Positions 1-9,273 are shown, counted from the stretch's first letter. The stretch: 64,000 nucleotides of DNA from Picrophilus oshimae DSM 9789 (GCF_900176435.1 NZ_FWYE01000004.1:124001-188000), one strand, 5' to 3'. The notes: generated by a model not told the origin, from the sequence alone. Made by a program: numbers and translations.

Positions 1-220
1 ATGCCATATACTATCACCATTAATAGAGGATCTTGCAGAAAAATATACGAAGGTAAAATTTGGCAAGGTAAACGGTGATGAGAACATGAGACTCTTGTAT
101 CAGTATAATATAACAGGACTGCCTACTGTTCTATTCTTCAAGAACGGTATGCTTGCAGACAGGTCAGTTGGTGTGGTTCCGGAGAATGTTTTAGAGGAGA
201 AGTTAAAATGGCTGCTTTGA
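1..220 (+). CDS. Thioredoxin family protein, C-terminal part (5' end outside window)
   Basis: The open frame enters at base 2 and stops at TGA 218-220, giving 72 residues. The first visible residues are C-H-I, which fits the second cysteine of a thioredoxin active site with the first lying just outside the window. Downstream is the cis-proline segment GLPTVLFFKNG, followed by a C-terminal amphipathic helix, as in thioredoxins of 105-135 residues. Its likely role is cytosolic dithiol-disulfide exchange. The next gene starts inside its last codons (overlap 208-220), so the two are probably co-transcribed. A glutaredoxin-like or PDI-like variant cannot be excluded without the N-terminus. Confidence 0.85.
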   Translation, partial: CHILSPLIEDLAEKYTKVKFGKVNGDENMRLLYQYNITGLPTVLFFKNGMLADRSVGVVPENVLEEKLKWLL

Positions 221-792
221 AACTGCTTCTTGGAATAAATGGTTTTAGCTATGGGTACTTTATGCGCTGCACGATGCCTGCAACGGTCAATCTTTTCAAC
301 ACACACCCAAGGGGTGTTGTTTATAATGAAAACTGTCATGATATAAAAAGCGTCTGGAGAAGAATCATGCATTACAATGATGGTTTTGATATTCCAGATA
401 AAATAAAAAACAGGCTCTCAATTATAAACATACCAATAGATAATCCAACAATTGGTGATTACTCATCATATTTTAATGAGGATTACAACGTTGAAATAAG
501 AAATGTCTTCAATAAAATAAATAATGCGGAAACAGATTATACAATAGCATCAGTAAACTCATTGAATATACCGGGAGGCACCGATGTAAAATGCGATATC
601 TATTCAATGATAGATAACTATCTATATGAAATTATAAATAAGTTCAACGATTTTATCATATTCTCACCATACGGCGATGTAATTGGAGATAAAATTGAGC
701 CATACGGTGTTTACATATCAACAAGGCCAAGGCCAAACCCACATAAAACAATAAAAATTGATGAGATAATGGATATATTTTTAAATATTTAA
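208..792 (+). CDS. Small degenerate alkaline phosphatase/phosphodiesterase superfamily-like protein
   Basis: This is a 194-residue protein. ATG 208 is preceded by a GAGGAG ribosome-binding site and overlaps the thioredoxin stop. The N-terminus LLLGINGFSYGYF followed by MPATVNLF resembles the opening of type I phosphodiesterases of the alkaline phosphatase superfamily (LxGIDGxSxxxF, then MPxLxxL). Here the metal-binding Asp is replaced by Asn. Near the C-terminus, FSPYGD stands where those enzymes have SDHG, and the protein ends in a helix like their closing segment. Family members are usually about twice this length, and the metal-binding His residues are not evident. I infer a catalytically reduced relative; the function is unknown. 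The assignment rests on motif resemblance only. Confidence 0.5.
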   Translation: MAALKLLLGINGFSYGYFMRCTMPATVNLFNTHPRGVVYNENCHDIKSVWRRIMHYNDGFDIPDKIKNRLSIINIPIDNPTIGDYSSYFNEDYNVEIRNVFNKINNAETDYTIASVNSLNIPGGTDVKCDIYSMIDNYLYEIINKFNDFIIFSPYGDVIGDKIEPYGVYISTRPRPNPHKTIKIDEIMDIFLNI

Positions 793-793
793 T

Positions 794-1489
794 CTATCTT
801 GTTAAAACGTTTAATATTCCCTTTGCTATTAATTTTTCTTTTTCAGATATCTCTGATGCATCCATCTTTTTATTGTTTAAAAGGTTTCCATATGCAAGAT
901 GAACTGATAGTGCCTTAACGTTCTTTAATCCGGCAATGAGGTAAAGTCCGGCGCCTTCTAGTTCCAGTGCCATATGATTGTCTTTTGCCATCTTTTCTAT
1001 GAATTCCCTTGAATGTGTGAAAAGTGCATCGCTTGTAAAGACCCTGCCCTTAAATGTCTTTATGCCAAGAGATTCAAGCTCGTTGACCGTATTTAACATA
1101 AGATCGTAATCCGGTATCAGTGAATATGAGTATTCATCATTTAGGTACTGCCTGAATGTTCCGCCAAAATTGTATGAGTAGCCCTGCGGTATAACAACGG
1201 AGCCTGGCTCTATTTCCTCCCTTATTGCATTGCACGAGCCGAACCTTATTATACGTCTTGCACCAAGGGATATTAGATCATCTGTTATTAATGATATCGA
1301 TGGAATGCCTATGCCGTGAAAGACCGTGGTTACCTTTTTATTATTGTATTCTCCCTGGTATGATGTATACCCTGCAAATTCAGATACCTTTTCCAGATTG
1401 CCAAGAAAGCTGTTAACGGTTCTCTGCCTTTCCAGATTGCCAACGATTATTACATTCTCGCTAACACTTTTTGCTGTTATTATTGCCAT
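794..1489 (-). CDS. Uridine/purine nucleoside phosphorylase (PNP_UDP_1 family)
   Basis: This enzyme phosphorolyses nucleosides to the free base and (deoxy)ribose-1-phosphate in cytosolic salvage. Family signatures are visible: the phosphate-binding GNLERQR near the N-terminus, the core segment VFHGIGIPS, the stretch ARRIIRFGSCNAI, and the late ALELEGAGLY, which corresponds to the ME-ribose-binding motif of uridine phosphorylases (family usually MExxG; here LELEGAG). I chose ATG 1489 (231 residues) because an AT-rich TATA-like stretch lies about 30 nt upstream. An in-frame ATG at 1507 would add six residues. The stop is one base from the stop of the convergent upstream gene. Substrate preference (uridine versus purine nucleoside) cannot be fixed from the sequence. 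Confidence 0.85.
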   Translation of the reverse strand: MAIITAKSVSENVIIVGNLERQRTVNSFLGNLEKVSEFAGYTSYQGEYNNKKVTTVFHGIGIPSISLITDDLISLGARRIIRFGSCNAIREEIEPGSVVIPQGYSYNFGGTFRQYLNDEYSYSLIPDYDLMLNTVNELESLGIKTFKGRVFTSDALFTHSREFIEKMAKDNHMALELEGAGLYLIAGLKNVKALSVHLAYGNLLNNKKMDASEISEKEKLIAKGILNVLTR

Positions 1490-1622
1490 GATAAATAATT
1501 GAATCATAAAAAAATAATTTTATGAAAACATTAAAGCTACAGCAAAAATTAAAATATTCGCGTGATATTTACATATGAATATTGTTTATCAGCGTGTAAT
1601 TTCAATGAATAAAATTAATGCA

Positions 1623-2270
1623 TTATAATTTTAAATAATGCCTTTTATAGATCTCAATTATTGAATCATATACAATTAATGATGAATAATACCCTGGATC
1701 TGTTAACCTTCCGGCGTATCTAATATCCATGTTAAAATTGTCTATGAATACGTTTACAGTGTCCGTTGATGTTCCTGGAGACCTCAGACCGGTCTTTTTA
1801 TCCATGATATTTAGATCGTTCATTGCCTGTGCCTTTGCCTCAGTTATTGACTGCATCAGGTTTATTGCCGCGGCATCCGATAGCGGCATATCTGTTATAA
1901 CCGCAATGTTTACAGTTCCGTAAAAGTTGTTTCTGTTACCAATGGATAATGCATTTTCAAATCCTGCAGTTATTACTGATTCCATTTTATATTTATCAAT
2001 ATTAATGCTTTTGATTACTCTTTGCGATACGGGCACGGCTGTTAATGTTACAACAGTACCATTTAAATCAATTTTATTTCTTATTAGAAATTCCATTATT
2101 TCCAATGAAGGATCATCATTGTAATTTAAATTAACTGTTCTGTTTATATATCTCAGTGATGTGCCAACACCGCCGTTAAATGGTGCGGAGCTGAACTTTC
2201 TCACAGGCCTTTTAAAATCTATGATGTAATAATCATTATATTCTTTTATCATAAATGATAATGATGCCAT
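1623..2270 (-). CDS. cbiZ: Adenosylcobinamide amidohydrolase
   Basis: CbiZ hydrolyses adenosylcobinamide to adenosylcobyric acid, the archaeal route for salvaging incomplete corrinoids into coenzyme B12. The 215-residue length matches the family. Diagnostic segments are FSSAPFNGGVG near residue 30, VITAGFENALSIGN near 100, GTVNIAVITD near 118, ITEAKAQAMNDL near 142 and the C-terminal STDTVNVFI followed by YAGRLTDPG. The start at ATG 2270 lies back-to-back with pheS, with about 45 bp shared by both promoters. Its presence implies that this organism imports cobinamide-type precursors and uses B12. Confidence 0.88.
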   Translation of the reverse strand: MASLSFMIKEYNDYYIIDFKRPVRKFSSAPFNGGVGTSLRYINRTVNLNYNDDPSLEIMEFLIRNKIDLNGTVVTLTAVPVSQRVIKSINIDKYKMESVITAGFENALSIGNRNNFYGTVNIAVITDMPLSDAAAINLMQSITEAKAQAMNDLNIMDKKTGLRSPGTSTDTVNVFIDNFNMDIRYAGRLTDPGYYSSLIVYDSIIEIYKRHYLKL

Positions 2271-2287
2271 GGTATTAAACTGTGAAA

Positions 2288-2301
2288 CTTTTAATATAAA
2301 A
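2288..2301 (+). promoter_or_regulatory. Putative TATA box for pheS
   Basis: An A/T stretch (cttttaatataaaa) is centred about 24 nt upstream of the pheS ATG at 2318. That spacing fits an archaeal TATA box driving a leaderless or nearly leaderless transcript. No ribosome-binding site precedes the ATG. Confidence 0.45.
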
Positions 2302-2317
2302 ATTATATCTTCAATTG

Positions 2318-3757
2318 ATGGAAAAGGGCATAAGCAGGAATGAATACAATGTATTAAATTTTATAAAGAACGGTTCATGGGTAAGTGAATCCAGTATAAA
2401 GATAAATAACATGGACGATAGAATGATTGCAAGCGCGGTATCATATCTTGAATCAAAGGGTTACATAGATGTTAAAAGATCATTAAAAAAATATTATTAT
2501 ATAACAGATGAGGGGAAAAAGTACCTGGAAAACGGACTTCCAGAGGAAATTGCCATTAAAATATTAAAAGAAAGGAAATCAATAGCCCTGGATGAATTAA
2601 AAGAATTAATTAGTGATTATAAGATAGCAATTTCAAACCTTGCAAGATATGGTATAAAACCGAATAACGGTCTTTTAAATTATAATGATGCCGCACTGGA
2701 AAAGATAAAAATGATTAGATCATGCCTTGAGAATCCCCAGGAATGTGATATGGAAACCTTATCATTACTAAAAAGAAGGTCGCTTTTAAGGGAGAAAAAT
2801 TACAATGAGAGAATAATAAAAATAAATGATGCCGGATTAAAAATACTTAATGAGTTCAATCCTGATATTTATATCGATAAATTAACAACATCAATGCTTG
2901 TCAACAATTCATGGAAGAATGTAAGGTTAAGGCCATTTGATTTGAATCCTGATGCGGGCCTGCGTGGCTCCGGCCTGCACCCGTTAACATATTTAACTGA
3001 GAGGATAAGATCTATATTCTTTGACCTTGGCTTTACTGAGATGCACGGGCACTTTGTTGAATACACTGCATGGAACATGGACATGCTGTTTATACCGCAG
3101 GATCATCCTGCAAGGGATCTTCAGGACACATTTTATGCCTCAACGGATTTTGATTATAAAATGGAAAATCCAGAGATCATTGAAATAGCAAAGTCTGTTC
3201 ATGAGCATGGCATAAATAAATACCCTGGCTGGGGATATAAATTCGATGAAAATGAATCAAAAAAACTTGTTCTAAGAACGCATACAACGGTAAATACAAT
3301 AAGATACCTTTATAATAACAGAAAGAGCCCACAGTACATCTTTTCAATAGAAAAGGTCTTCAGGCACGAGAGCGTTGACTGGAAGCACCTTGCAGAGTTC
3401 CATCAGATTGAGGGCGCGGTCTATTCAAAAGATGCAAGTTTATCAACGTTAAAATGGTTTATGCGTGAATTTTACAGAAGGCTTGGCTTTGATGACATAA
3501 AATTGATACCTTCATATTATCCATATACAGAGCCGAGCATGGATGTAATTGTTAAGGTAAATGGCCGGGAAATAGAGCTTGGCGGCTCTGGAATATTCAG
3601 GCCTGAGGTAACAAAACCACTTGGTTTAAAGTACCCTGTCTTTGCCTTTGGCCTTGGCCTTGAAAGGCTTGCAATACTTTATTATAAATTAAATGACGTG
3701 CGCGATATATATAACAGTGATTCTGAATGGCTCAGATCATATAAGATAAATTTATAA
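2318..3757 (+). CDS. pheS: Phenylalanyl-tRNA synthetase alpha subunit
   Basis: This is the catalytic subunit that charges tRNA-Phe, working as an alpha2beta2 tetramer with PheT. The N-terminal 200 residues are winged-helix-like domains (for example YITDEGKKYLENG), as in archaeal and eukaryotic PheS. The class II catalytic core follows: HPLTYLTERIRSIFFDLGF, then EMHGHFVEYTAWNMD, the motif 2 region FSIEKVFRHESVDWKHLAEFHQIEG, and motif 3 GLGLERLAILYYKL near the end. The 479-residue length is normal for the archaeal form. ATG 2318 is chosen; an in-frame TTG lies directly before it. pheT is not adjacent in this window. Confidence 0.95.
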   Translation: MEKGISRNEYNVLNFIKNGSWVSESSIKINNMDDRMIASAVSYLESKGYIDVKRSLKKYYYITDEGKKYLENGLPEEIAIKILKERKSIALDELKELISDYKIAISNLARYGIKPNNGLLNYNDAALEKIKMIRSCLENPQECDMETLSLLKRRSLLREKNYNERIIKINDAGLKILNEFNPDIYIDKLTTSMLVNNSWKNVRLRPFDLNPDAGLRGSGLHPLTYLTERIRSIFFDLGFTEMHGHFVEYTAWNMDMLFIPQDHPARDLQDTFYASTDFDYKMENPEIIEIAKSVHEHGINKYPGWGYKFDENESKKLVLRTHTTVNTIRYLYNNRKSPQYIFSIEKVFRHESVDWKHLAEFHQIEGAVYSKDASLSTLKWFMREFYRRLGFDDIKLIPSYYPYTEPSMDVIVKVNGREIELGGSGIFRPEVTKPLGLKYPVFAFGLGLERLAILYYKLNDVRDIYNSDSEWLRSYKINL

Positions 3758-3826
3758 ATGTGACATCATTTAAATAAATTCAATGTTCTTTATTAAAGCT
3801 TATTTATAATAATTGCATTACTCACT

Positions 3827-4570
3827 ATGCATATAATCATAACATTTAAGAACATAGTATATGTTTATCCGGATATATTAATCGGAGCGTTATTCGGAAT
3901 AATAATTGCAACACTAATATTGGGCAATTACAATAAATTTTTATTATTCTTTTATATAAAGCGTTACGAACCATCAAATGAATATTCAATTGTGGATTAT
4001 AATAAAATAATCACACTGGAATTTTATAGAAACGTAAATATCCATTCATTTAACGAAAAAAATATTCAGAAACCTGTAATTCTTGGCAGCTCAAAGGTTC
4101 ATAGAATCTATGATGATTATTTTAAATACTTCTATGCCGCAGTTATGGGCATGCTCACATGGGCATTGACAGTTGTCTTATTTGCTGATCCAAAATACAT
4201 AACGTTTTTACTGCCAAGCACAGGAATAATCTTTGAGGTTATAATTGCATACATAGGCACGTTCATATCACCGATGGCATACTTTACATTGGTTTATGCT
4301 TTTAAAAAGGATCTCTTCTATTTATTTATATTAAGCTCGCTGGCGGTTGTTTTATCACCTTTTGTTATGGGACTTCCAATAACATCTGCGCTCTATGGCA
4401 ATGTATATGAAAGATTCTACTATGGAATCGCCCTTGCAGCTTTAAATATAATCATTTATTTTACCATAAAAAAAGGAAGGATGTTAAAAATATCAGTAGC
4501 CTTTGGATTGTTTTCATACTTTGCCTGGTTCTTTATCTTTCTTTACAACTTTTTCACCTTTATTTTTTGA
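3827..4570 (+). CDS. Hypothetical multi-pass membrane protein
   Basis: I do not recognise the family. The 247 residues contain one N-terminal membrane segment (about 16-42), a soluble loop of about 60 residues, then about five hydrophobic segments (roughly 100-245) with little loop. No catalytic motif is visible. A TATA-like tttataata lies about 25-30 nt upstream of ATG 3827. The last 57 bp overlap, tail to tail, the coding end of the MFS gene on the opposite strand, which is unusually long for such overlaps. It is probably an integral membrane protein of the cytoplasmic membrane, function unknown. Confidence 0.65.
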   Translation: MHIIITFKNIVYVYPDILIGALFGIIIATLILGNYNKFLLFFYIKRYEPSNEYSIVDYNKIITLEFYRNVNIHSFNEKNIQKPVILGSSKVHRIYDDYFKYFYAAVMGMLTWALTVVLFADPKYITFLLPSTGIIFEVIIAYIGTFISPMAYFTLVYAFKKDLFYLFILSSLAVVLSPFVMGLPITSALYGNVYERFYYGIALAALNIIIYFTIKKGRMLKISVAFGLFSYFAWFFIFLYNFFTFIF

Positions 4571-5788
4571 TGGCAGCAGCGGTACCATTACCAGTGATAC
4601 CACTGCAAAGATAAGCATTATTGATAAAGAGAAATGCAATGGATATTTTAAAGCATTGAAGCCTGTTATCAATGCTATGCCTGCGGAACCGCCAACAATG
4701 TTGCCAAAGCTCCAGACAAGTGCATTCGACTGGGTTGAGAACTCCCTTGGTATGACCTGGCCAACGTATCCAAGAAGCACTGGAAATCCTGAAAATGCGG
4801 CAAAAACGTAAACAAGGTATACCAGTGTTATGTATATAATATTATCATAGATTAAAAATAATGCAAAGAACACCGTTGATATTAAACTTGTTATTAGTAT
4901 TGTGAATTTTCCACCGTATTTTTTCACCATTGAGCCAAAGTAGGGCTGGCCAAAAACAGCACTTAGAAAGCTCAGCGTTAGTATATCCCCCATGAGTGTT
5001 TTTGATTTAAATATATCATCAAGATAATCTGGCACAAAGGTGACAGTGCCGGTCAGAAACATTGACCTTATAAAGACCAGTGCAACAAGTACTAAAAGGA
5101 ATCTGTAATATAATTTAATAGATGGTGCGGACTTAATTTTATTATCATTAAATTTATCATTGTATGTTTCAGCCTCGCTGTATTTTGATCTGTTAAAGAA
5201 GCTTAGGCCTGACAGTATTATAAATGCGGATGCCATTGTGTACGCAAAGATTAATAATAATCCATTAAAATTGTTAAGAAATGCCATTGAATAAACTATT
5301 ATCGATGGAAGTGCCGCCCTGCCAAGACTGCCAAATGAACCATTGATGCCCATTGCACCTGGAGCTTTTTCCTTTCCATATGTAAATGATAGTATCGATG
5401 CACCTATTGGATGGTAAAATGCCTGTCCAAAACCAAGAAGAACAGAACCCAGGAATATTATATAACTGGCATAATTCATGTACAGAAATGCAAGGGCAAA
5501 TATGAGAACGGAGATGCCCTCAGATGCTATGCCTATAAATATTAAAAATGAGTCCCTGTTTATTTTGTCTGCAAGCCTTCCTATGGGCGTTCCAAGAAGT
5601 CCAGATAGAAGATTGTAAACAATGGCCATTATTCCAAGGAAGGTTATGCTAACCCCGGGTATGAATTTATAATATGTTATTAATGTTGGAAAGAGCAAAA
5701 AATTACCATCGTTTGTAAAATGCGCAAGAGATGTAAATACCAGTGAGCGAAACTGATAATTAGTCCTGTTATAATATTTATAGCCCAT
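4514..5788 (-). CDS. MFS transporter, fosmidomycin-resistance-like
   Basis: A 424-residue protein with 12 predicted membrane helices. The N-terminal SLAHFTNDGNFLLFP, the loop GTPIGRLADKINR (the MFS signature between helices 2 and 3) and GFGQAFYHPIGAS in helix 4-5 are characteristic of the FSR branch of the major facilitator superfamily, which exports small drugs or metabolites by proton antiport. The Lys/Glu-rich C-terminus (KNKGEKVVKKDKEPGKV) is cytosolic. It lies downstream of DNA polymerase B on the same strand, but no functional link is evident. The substrate is unknown. Confidence 0.85.
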   Translation of the reverse strand: MGYKYYNRTNYQFRSLVFTSLAHFTNDGNFLLFPTLITYYKFIPGVSITFLGIMAIVYNLLSGLLGTPIGRLADKINRDSFLIFIGIASEGISVLIFALAFLYMNYASYIIFLGSVLLGFGQAFYHPIGASILSFTYGKEKAPGAMGINGSFGSLGRAALPSIIVYSMAFLNNFNGLLLIFAYTMASAFIILSGLSFFNRSKYSEAETYNDKFNDNKIKSAPSIKLYYRFLLVLVALVFIRSMFLTGTVTFVPDYLDDIFKSKTLMGDILTLSFLSAVFGQPYFGSMVKKYGGKFTILITSLISTVFFALFLIYDNIIYITLVYLVYVFAAFSGFPVLLGYVGQVIPREFSTQSNALVWSFGNIVGGSAGIALITGFNALKYPLHFSLSIMLIFAVVSLVMVPLLPSKNKGEKVVKKDKEPGKV

Positions 5789-5817
5789 ACCTAAGTAATT
5801 TATCTATTATATATAAA

Positions 5818-8154
5818 CTATTTGAAAAAGTCCTCGATGGTTTTTTTCTTTTCCTGGAACAGATCATCAAGCCTTGTCTGCGGATTCTTATTTACCTTTA
5901 TCTCCTTGTTAAGACCCTCAAGAACCCTGTTTAATGTCTCCTGTAATCTTCTTGAGTAATAATCGTAATCAGGTCTCTTATTAAATGGCTCTCCATCGAT
6001 GTATGGCTCGACTTCCTGGGGCGTTTTACTTGCGTTTGTAACAATCCAGGAAACCTTCATGCCGGGTATAAATGTTTCACCCATTGCTATAAGCTTCCTC
6101 GCAGCTGCAACGTTTGCCATTGAGTCGGCGTTCTTATAACTCTTAAAATTCTTTACAGTTCTTGATATTACCAGTTTTTCTATTGGTATTGAATTATCCC
6201 CATTCTTTAGTTTTGTTACAAGTTCGTCTGCATATCTTTTTGCGCCATCCACATCGCGGTTTAATATGTATTCAAAAACCTTTGAAAGTGCCTCACTCTG
6301 TAAATCAAAGGAATCTGTACGCCTTGTCTCATAGCCACGAACGAGTATCTCGCCTGCCATGCTGTCCGGGTATATGACCTTGCCCGCGTATCTCTTCTTT
6401 GCACCGTGTGAAAACAGCGGGTCCATAATCTTTTCAAACTCAAGAACGAGATTCTCCTCCTTTGATATTCTATCGCTTAGTTCGTTTCCAAACTTTATTG
6501 CATCCTCCTTTGTTTTCTTGCCTGATTCTATGAATATTGAATCAGTATCACCGTATATAACACGGTGTCCTGAGGATTCAAGTTTATCAATTATATTTTT
6601 TATTGTAACCCTGCCCAGTGATGTTATTGCACCGCCTATCTCAGGATTTGTAAACCTATAAAAAGATGCCCCGAGAACGCCGTAGAATGTGTTCATCAAT
6701 ACCTTTATTGCATTTTGCAGGCCGTTTAAATACTCTTTTTCCTCGCCGGATGAGCTCTTCATCTGCTTTTTTATATTGTCACGATCCTTCATCAGGGACT
6801 CAAGCATTGATGGTATTAACCCCTTTTTAATATCAGGGCTTAAAAATCTGGCGCCGTTTGGTGCCACTATGGTTCCGTTCCCGTTCAGTGTTGTAAAGCA
6901 TATATTGTATTTTATAATCATCGATGGATACATGCTTTTAAAATCAAGGACAATGACCATATCGTAAAGCCCGGCACCTATGCTGTGAACATAGCCGCCC
7001 TCAAAGCTCTCCTCCTTGAAATCATGTGCAGACATTGGAACGGCTATGTTTTGTTTATCCGCCTCCCTTATTAATATTGAGTCAACATATGTGCTTGTTC
7101 CGCCGTTTGCAACATCATCCAGCGGAAGCTTTGAAACCGCTGATAAATACAAATTCATGTCAAGAATCCTTATCTTTCTGTATATTTCAAGGGCCAGGTA
7201 TGCATCCTTTATGCAGTATTTTATTACATCCTCCTTTTTTGTCTCCCATTCAGATTCAATGTTTATTCTGTCTATGTTTTCCTTTTCATCGTTCAATAAA
7301 AGCCTTGCCACATAGTTTAGAGTTTCATGCTTTGGCTTTACGACCTTTTTAACAGCCCACCAGGCATCGCTAACAACCCTGCCATGAAGCCGCCAGTACT
7401 GGTCAAGGATCCTCTTTGGCGGTAAATGATCACGGCCTATGCCAAATTTTATATTATTATATTTCATTCTTTCCTCTATTAAAGGAAGATCGTATCCATC
7501 AATATTATAACCTGTTATTATATCCGGATCATTATTTATTATAAGTTCATTGAATTTTTTTAATATCTCGTGTTCAGTGCCTGTAATGCTTCCAGTCTCA
7601 ATTTTGTTATTAAAGTAAATTGCATAGCCTATTACATAGATCTCCTTTGTTTTTATAGAATTCTCAACATCGAATGATAGTATCTTTAGATCTGGATTGA
7701 ATGCCTCTGTATTTTTTATATTCTTTATTTTTATAACATGATCTGTGGAATAATTAATTCTCTCATCATTAATCTCGTCTCCCTCAATCTCAAGGCTGGA
7801 TCCAAGATCAAAATCATATATAAACCTGTGATGAAATGGTATATCTGCGGCCAGGGCCTGGCACTTACATATTTTCCTCAATTCCGGAACCCTCCATGGG
7901 GATTTTACCGTTATTTTCTGTGTTTTTACCGTTTCACCGTTTAGGAAGAGATCCTTTTCCTCCATTGATATGAATTCATCATTGTTTTTTATCTTTTCAA
8001 TGCATTCTTCATCCGGATTTACATAGTAAAAATATGGCTTAAATCCAAAGTAAAGTGCAGTCACAGAGCTGCCATCATCAGCCCTGCCATAGAGCTCTAC
8101 CGTAACATCGCGCTGCCTGTATGATGCAGCTATCAAGCGCATTTTGATTTTCAT
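5818..8154 (-). CDS. polB: Family B DNA polymerase with 3'-5' exonuclease
   Basis: A replicative or repair DNA polymerase of 778 residues. Exonuclease motifs are intact: Exo I FDVE at about 161-164, Exo II TGYNIDGYD at about 214-222 and Exo III YCIKDAYL at about 313-320. Polymerase motifs are DFKSMYPS (A, about 404-411), KVLMNTFYG (B, about 484-492) and YGDTDS (C, about 534-539). The extreme C-terminus KKTIEDFFK looks like a PCNA-interacting peptide with the first Gln replaced. The gene sits at the end of a same-strand run with nadM, a dUTPase-like gene and a nucleobase permease. Pairing a dUTPase gene with PolB makes sense because archaeal B polymerases stall at uracil; the operon link itself is inference, as 120 bp separate polB from nadM. 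Confidence 0.95.
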   Translation of the reverse strand: MKIKMRLIAASYRQRDVTVELYGRADDGSSVTALYFGFKPYFYYVNPDEECIEKIKNNDEFISMEEKDLFLNGETVKTQKITVKSPWRVPELRKICKCQALAADIPFHHRFIYDFDLGSSLEIEGDEINDERINYSTDHVIKIKNIKNTEAFNPDLKILSFDVENSIKTKEIYVIGYAIYFNNKIETGSITGTEHEILKKFNELIINNDPDIITGYNIDGYDLPLIEERMKYNNIKFGIGRDHLPPKRILDQYWRLHGRVVSDAWWAVKKVVKPKHETLNYVARLLLNDEKENIDRINIESEWETKKEDVIKYCIKDAYLALEIYRKIRILDMNLYLSAVSKLPLDDVANGGTSTYVDSILIREADKQNIAVPMSAHDFKEESFEGGYVHSIGAGLYDMVIVLDFKSMYPSMIIKYNICFTTLNGNGTIVAPNGARFLSPDIKKGLIPSMLESLMKDRDNIKKQMKSSSGEEKEYLNGLQNAIKVLMNTFYGVLGASFYRFTNPEIGGAITSLGRVTIKNIIDKLESSGHRVIYGDTDSIFIESGKKTKEDAIKFGNELSDRISKEENLVLEFEKIMDPLFSHGAKKRYAGKVIYPDSMAGEILVRGYETRRTDSFDLQSEALSKVFEYILNRDVDGAKRYADELVTKLKNGDNSIPIEKLVISRTVKNFKSYKNADSMANVAAARKLIAMGETFIPGMKVSWIVTNASKTPQEVEPYIDGEPFNKRPDYDYYSRRLQETLNRVLEGLNKEIKVNKNPQTRLDDLFQEKKKTIEDFFK

Positions 8155-8277
8155 TAATTTATAAGGTTATATTTAAATAAATATTTTTCTTTTGATAATG
8201 ACATTTTTAAAATTCTTATATAATTAGAATTTTATGCCTGCAAAAATGATCTTAAATTATTGAAATTTTTATGTTTT

Positions 8278-8787
8278 TTATTCATCACTCTCTGAAAGAT
8301 CGCGTATTCTTGAAACGCCATCTATTTCGTCTATAACCCTTGCAACCGCAGGCGGTACATCCTTTTTCCAGTTTTCACCCCTTATCATCTTGTTTCTTAT
8401 TGATGTGCCAGACCATTCCTTTCTGTTAAGCAGATCCATTGAAAGAACCTCATAGCCCTTTTCATAAAAAAGTCTCTTTACAAGTGGATTGTTTGTGTAA
8501 ACTCTTTGAAATGGTGGCGTTAATGATTCAACGTGGGACACCCAGAGGGGATTCGAATTAACATCCTCAATTGGTACAAGATAATAATTGTACACACCAC
8601 TCTCCTCAAGTGCGGATGATATCATTAAATGCCTCTCACCGGCAGTAAATGGATCCTTTAATGTATGTGAAAACTGGGCGCTGCCTATGCCTATTATTAC
8701 GGAATCGTTTTCATGGAGTATCCTCTTTAAGATCTCCATATGGCCGTTATGAAAAGGCTGGAACCTGCCAACTATAAAAGCCCTCAT
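8278..8787 (-). CDS. nadM: Nicotinamide-nucleotide adenylyltransferase, archaeal type
   Basis: NadM joins NMN and ATP to form NAD+. The 169-residue protein has the nucleotidyltransferase signature GRFQPFHNGHMEIL (residues 7-20, containing the (H/T)xGH motif) and the C-terminal SGTSIRNKMIRGENW, equivalent to the ISTxxR ATP-binding motif. The middle segment FTAGERHLMI is typical of the archaeal enzyme. It lies 54 bp downstream of the dUTPase-like gene on the same strand. The start is ATG 8787. Confidence 0.93.
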   Translation of the reverse strand: MRAFIVGRFQPFHNGHMEILKRILHENDSVIIGIGSAQFSHTLKDPFTAGERHLMISSALEESGVYNYYLVPIEDVNSNPLWVSHVESLTPPFQRVYTNNPLVKRLFYEKGYEVLSMDLLNRKEWSGTSIRNKMIRGENWKKDVPPAVARVIDEIDGVSRIRDLSESDE

Positions 8788-8841
8788 TTAATCTGTATTC
8801 ATTAATAATTATTAATAATTTTTATTGAATAATTAAATGAA

Positions 8842-9273
8842 TTATAGGTTTATACCTGATTTACCATAATAATTCCCGGATCTTTCTGAATATGTTTTTT
8901 CAGGTTTTTCTATCCTTTCAAAGACGATCTGGACGATTCTTTCATATCTTTCAATTTTTACATCTTTTAATGCGTTATAAAATGAAAGTGTTAAATTTCC
9001 CATATAACCGGCATCAACAACGCCAAATGAGCCAAAGATGCCCTTCCTGGCAAATGATGATCTTATAAATAATAATCCTATGATATTATCAGGCAGCTTT
9101 ATTTCCTCATATGATGATACAAAGAATACCGTTCCCTTTTTTATATCATTTCCAGGGATTATATCGTTAATTCTAAGATCGTAGCCGTTCGGTGTTAAGC
9201 ATTTTTCATCAAAATTCTTGGATATAAGCAATGATCTTTTTGCCATATTAATTATCTCAAGATCGTTGAGCAT
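8842..9273 (-). CDS. dut: Probable dUTP diphosphatase (archaeal dUTPase/dCTP deaminase family)
   Basis: A 143-residue trimeric-type nucleotide hydrolase. It has LTPNGYDLRI near the N-terminus, RSSFARKGI (motif 2, phosphate binding) near residue 71, VVDAGYMGNLTLSFYN (motif 3) near 83, and a Gly/Ser/Tyr-rich C-terminus that may correspond to the nucleotide-covering motif 5. The family includes dUTPases, dCTP deaminases and bifunctional enzymes. The short length and the GVVDAGY motif suggest dUTP to dUMP, but deaminase activity is not excluded. Its start overlaps the stop region of the upstream permease by 17 bp, indicating co-transcription. Confidence 0.75.
   Translation of the reverse strand: MLNDLEIINMAKRSLLISKNFDEKCLTPNGYDLRINDIIPGNDIKKGTVFFVSSYEEIKLPDNIIGLLFIRSSFARKGIFGSFGVVDAGYMGNLTLSFYNALKDVKIERYERIVQIVFERIEKPEKTYSERSGNYYGKSGINL

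Noticed and set aside
6162-7352. Several 60-110 codon ORFs opposite DNA polymerase B
   Set aside because: They are antisense shadows of a well-conserved gene and have no own motifs or start signals.
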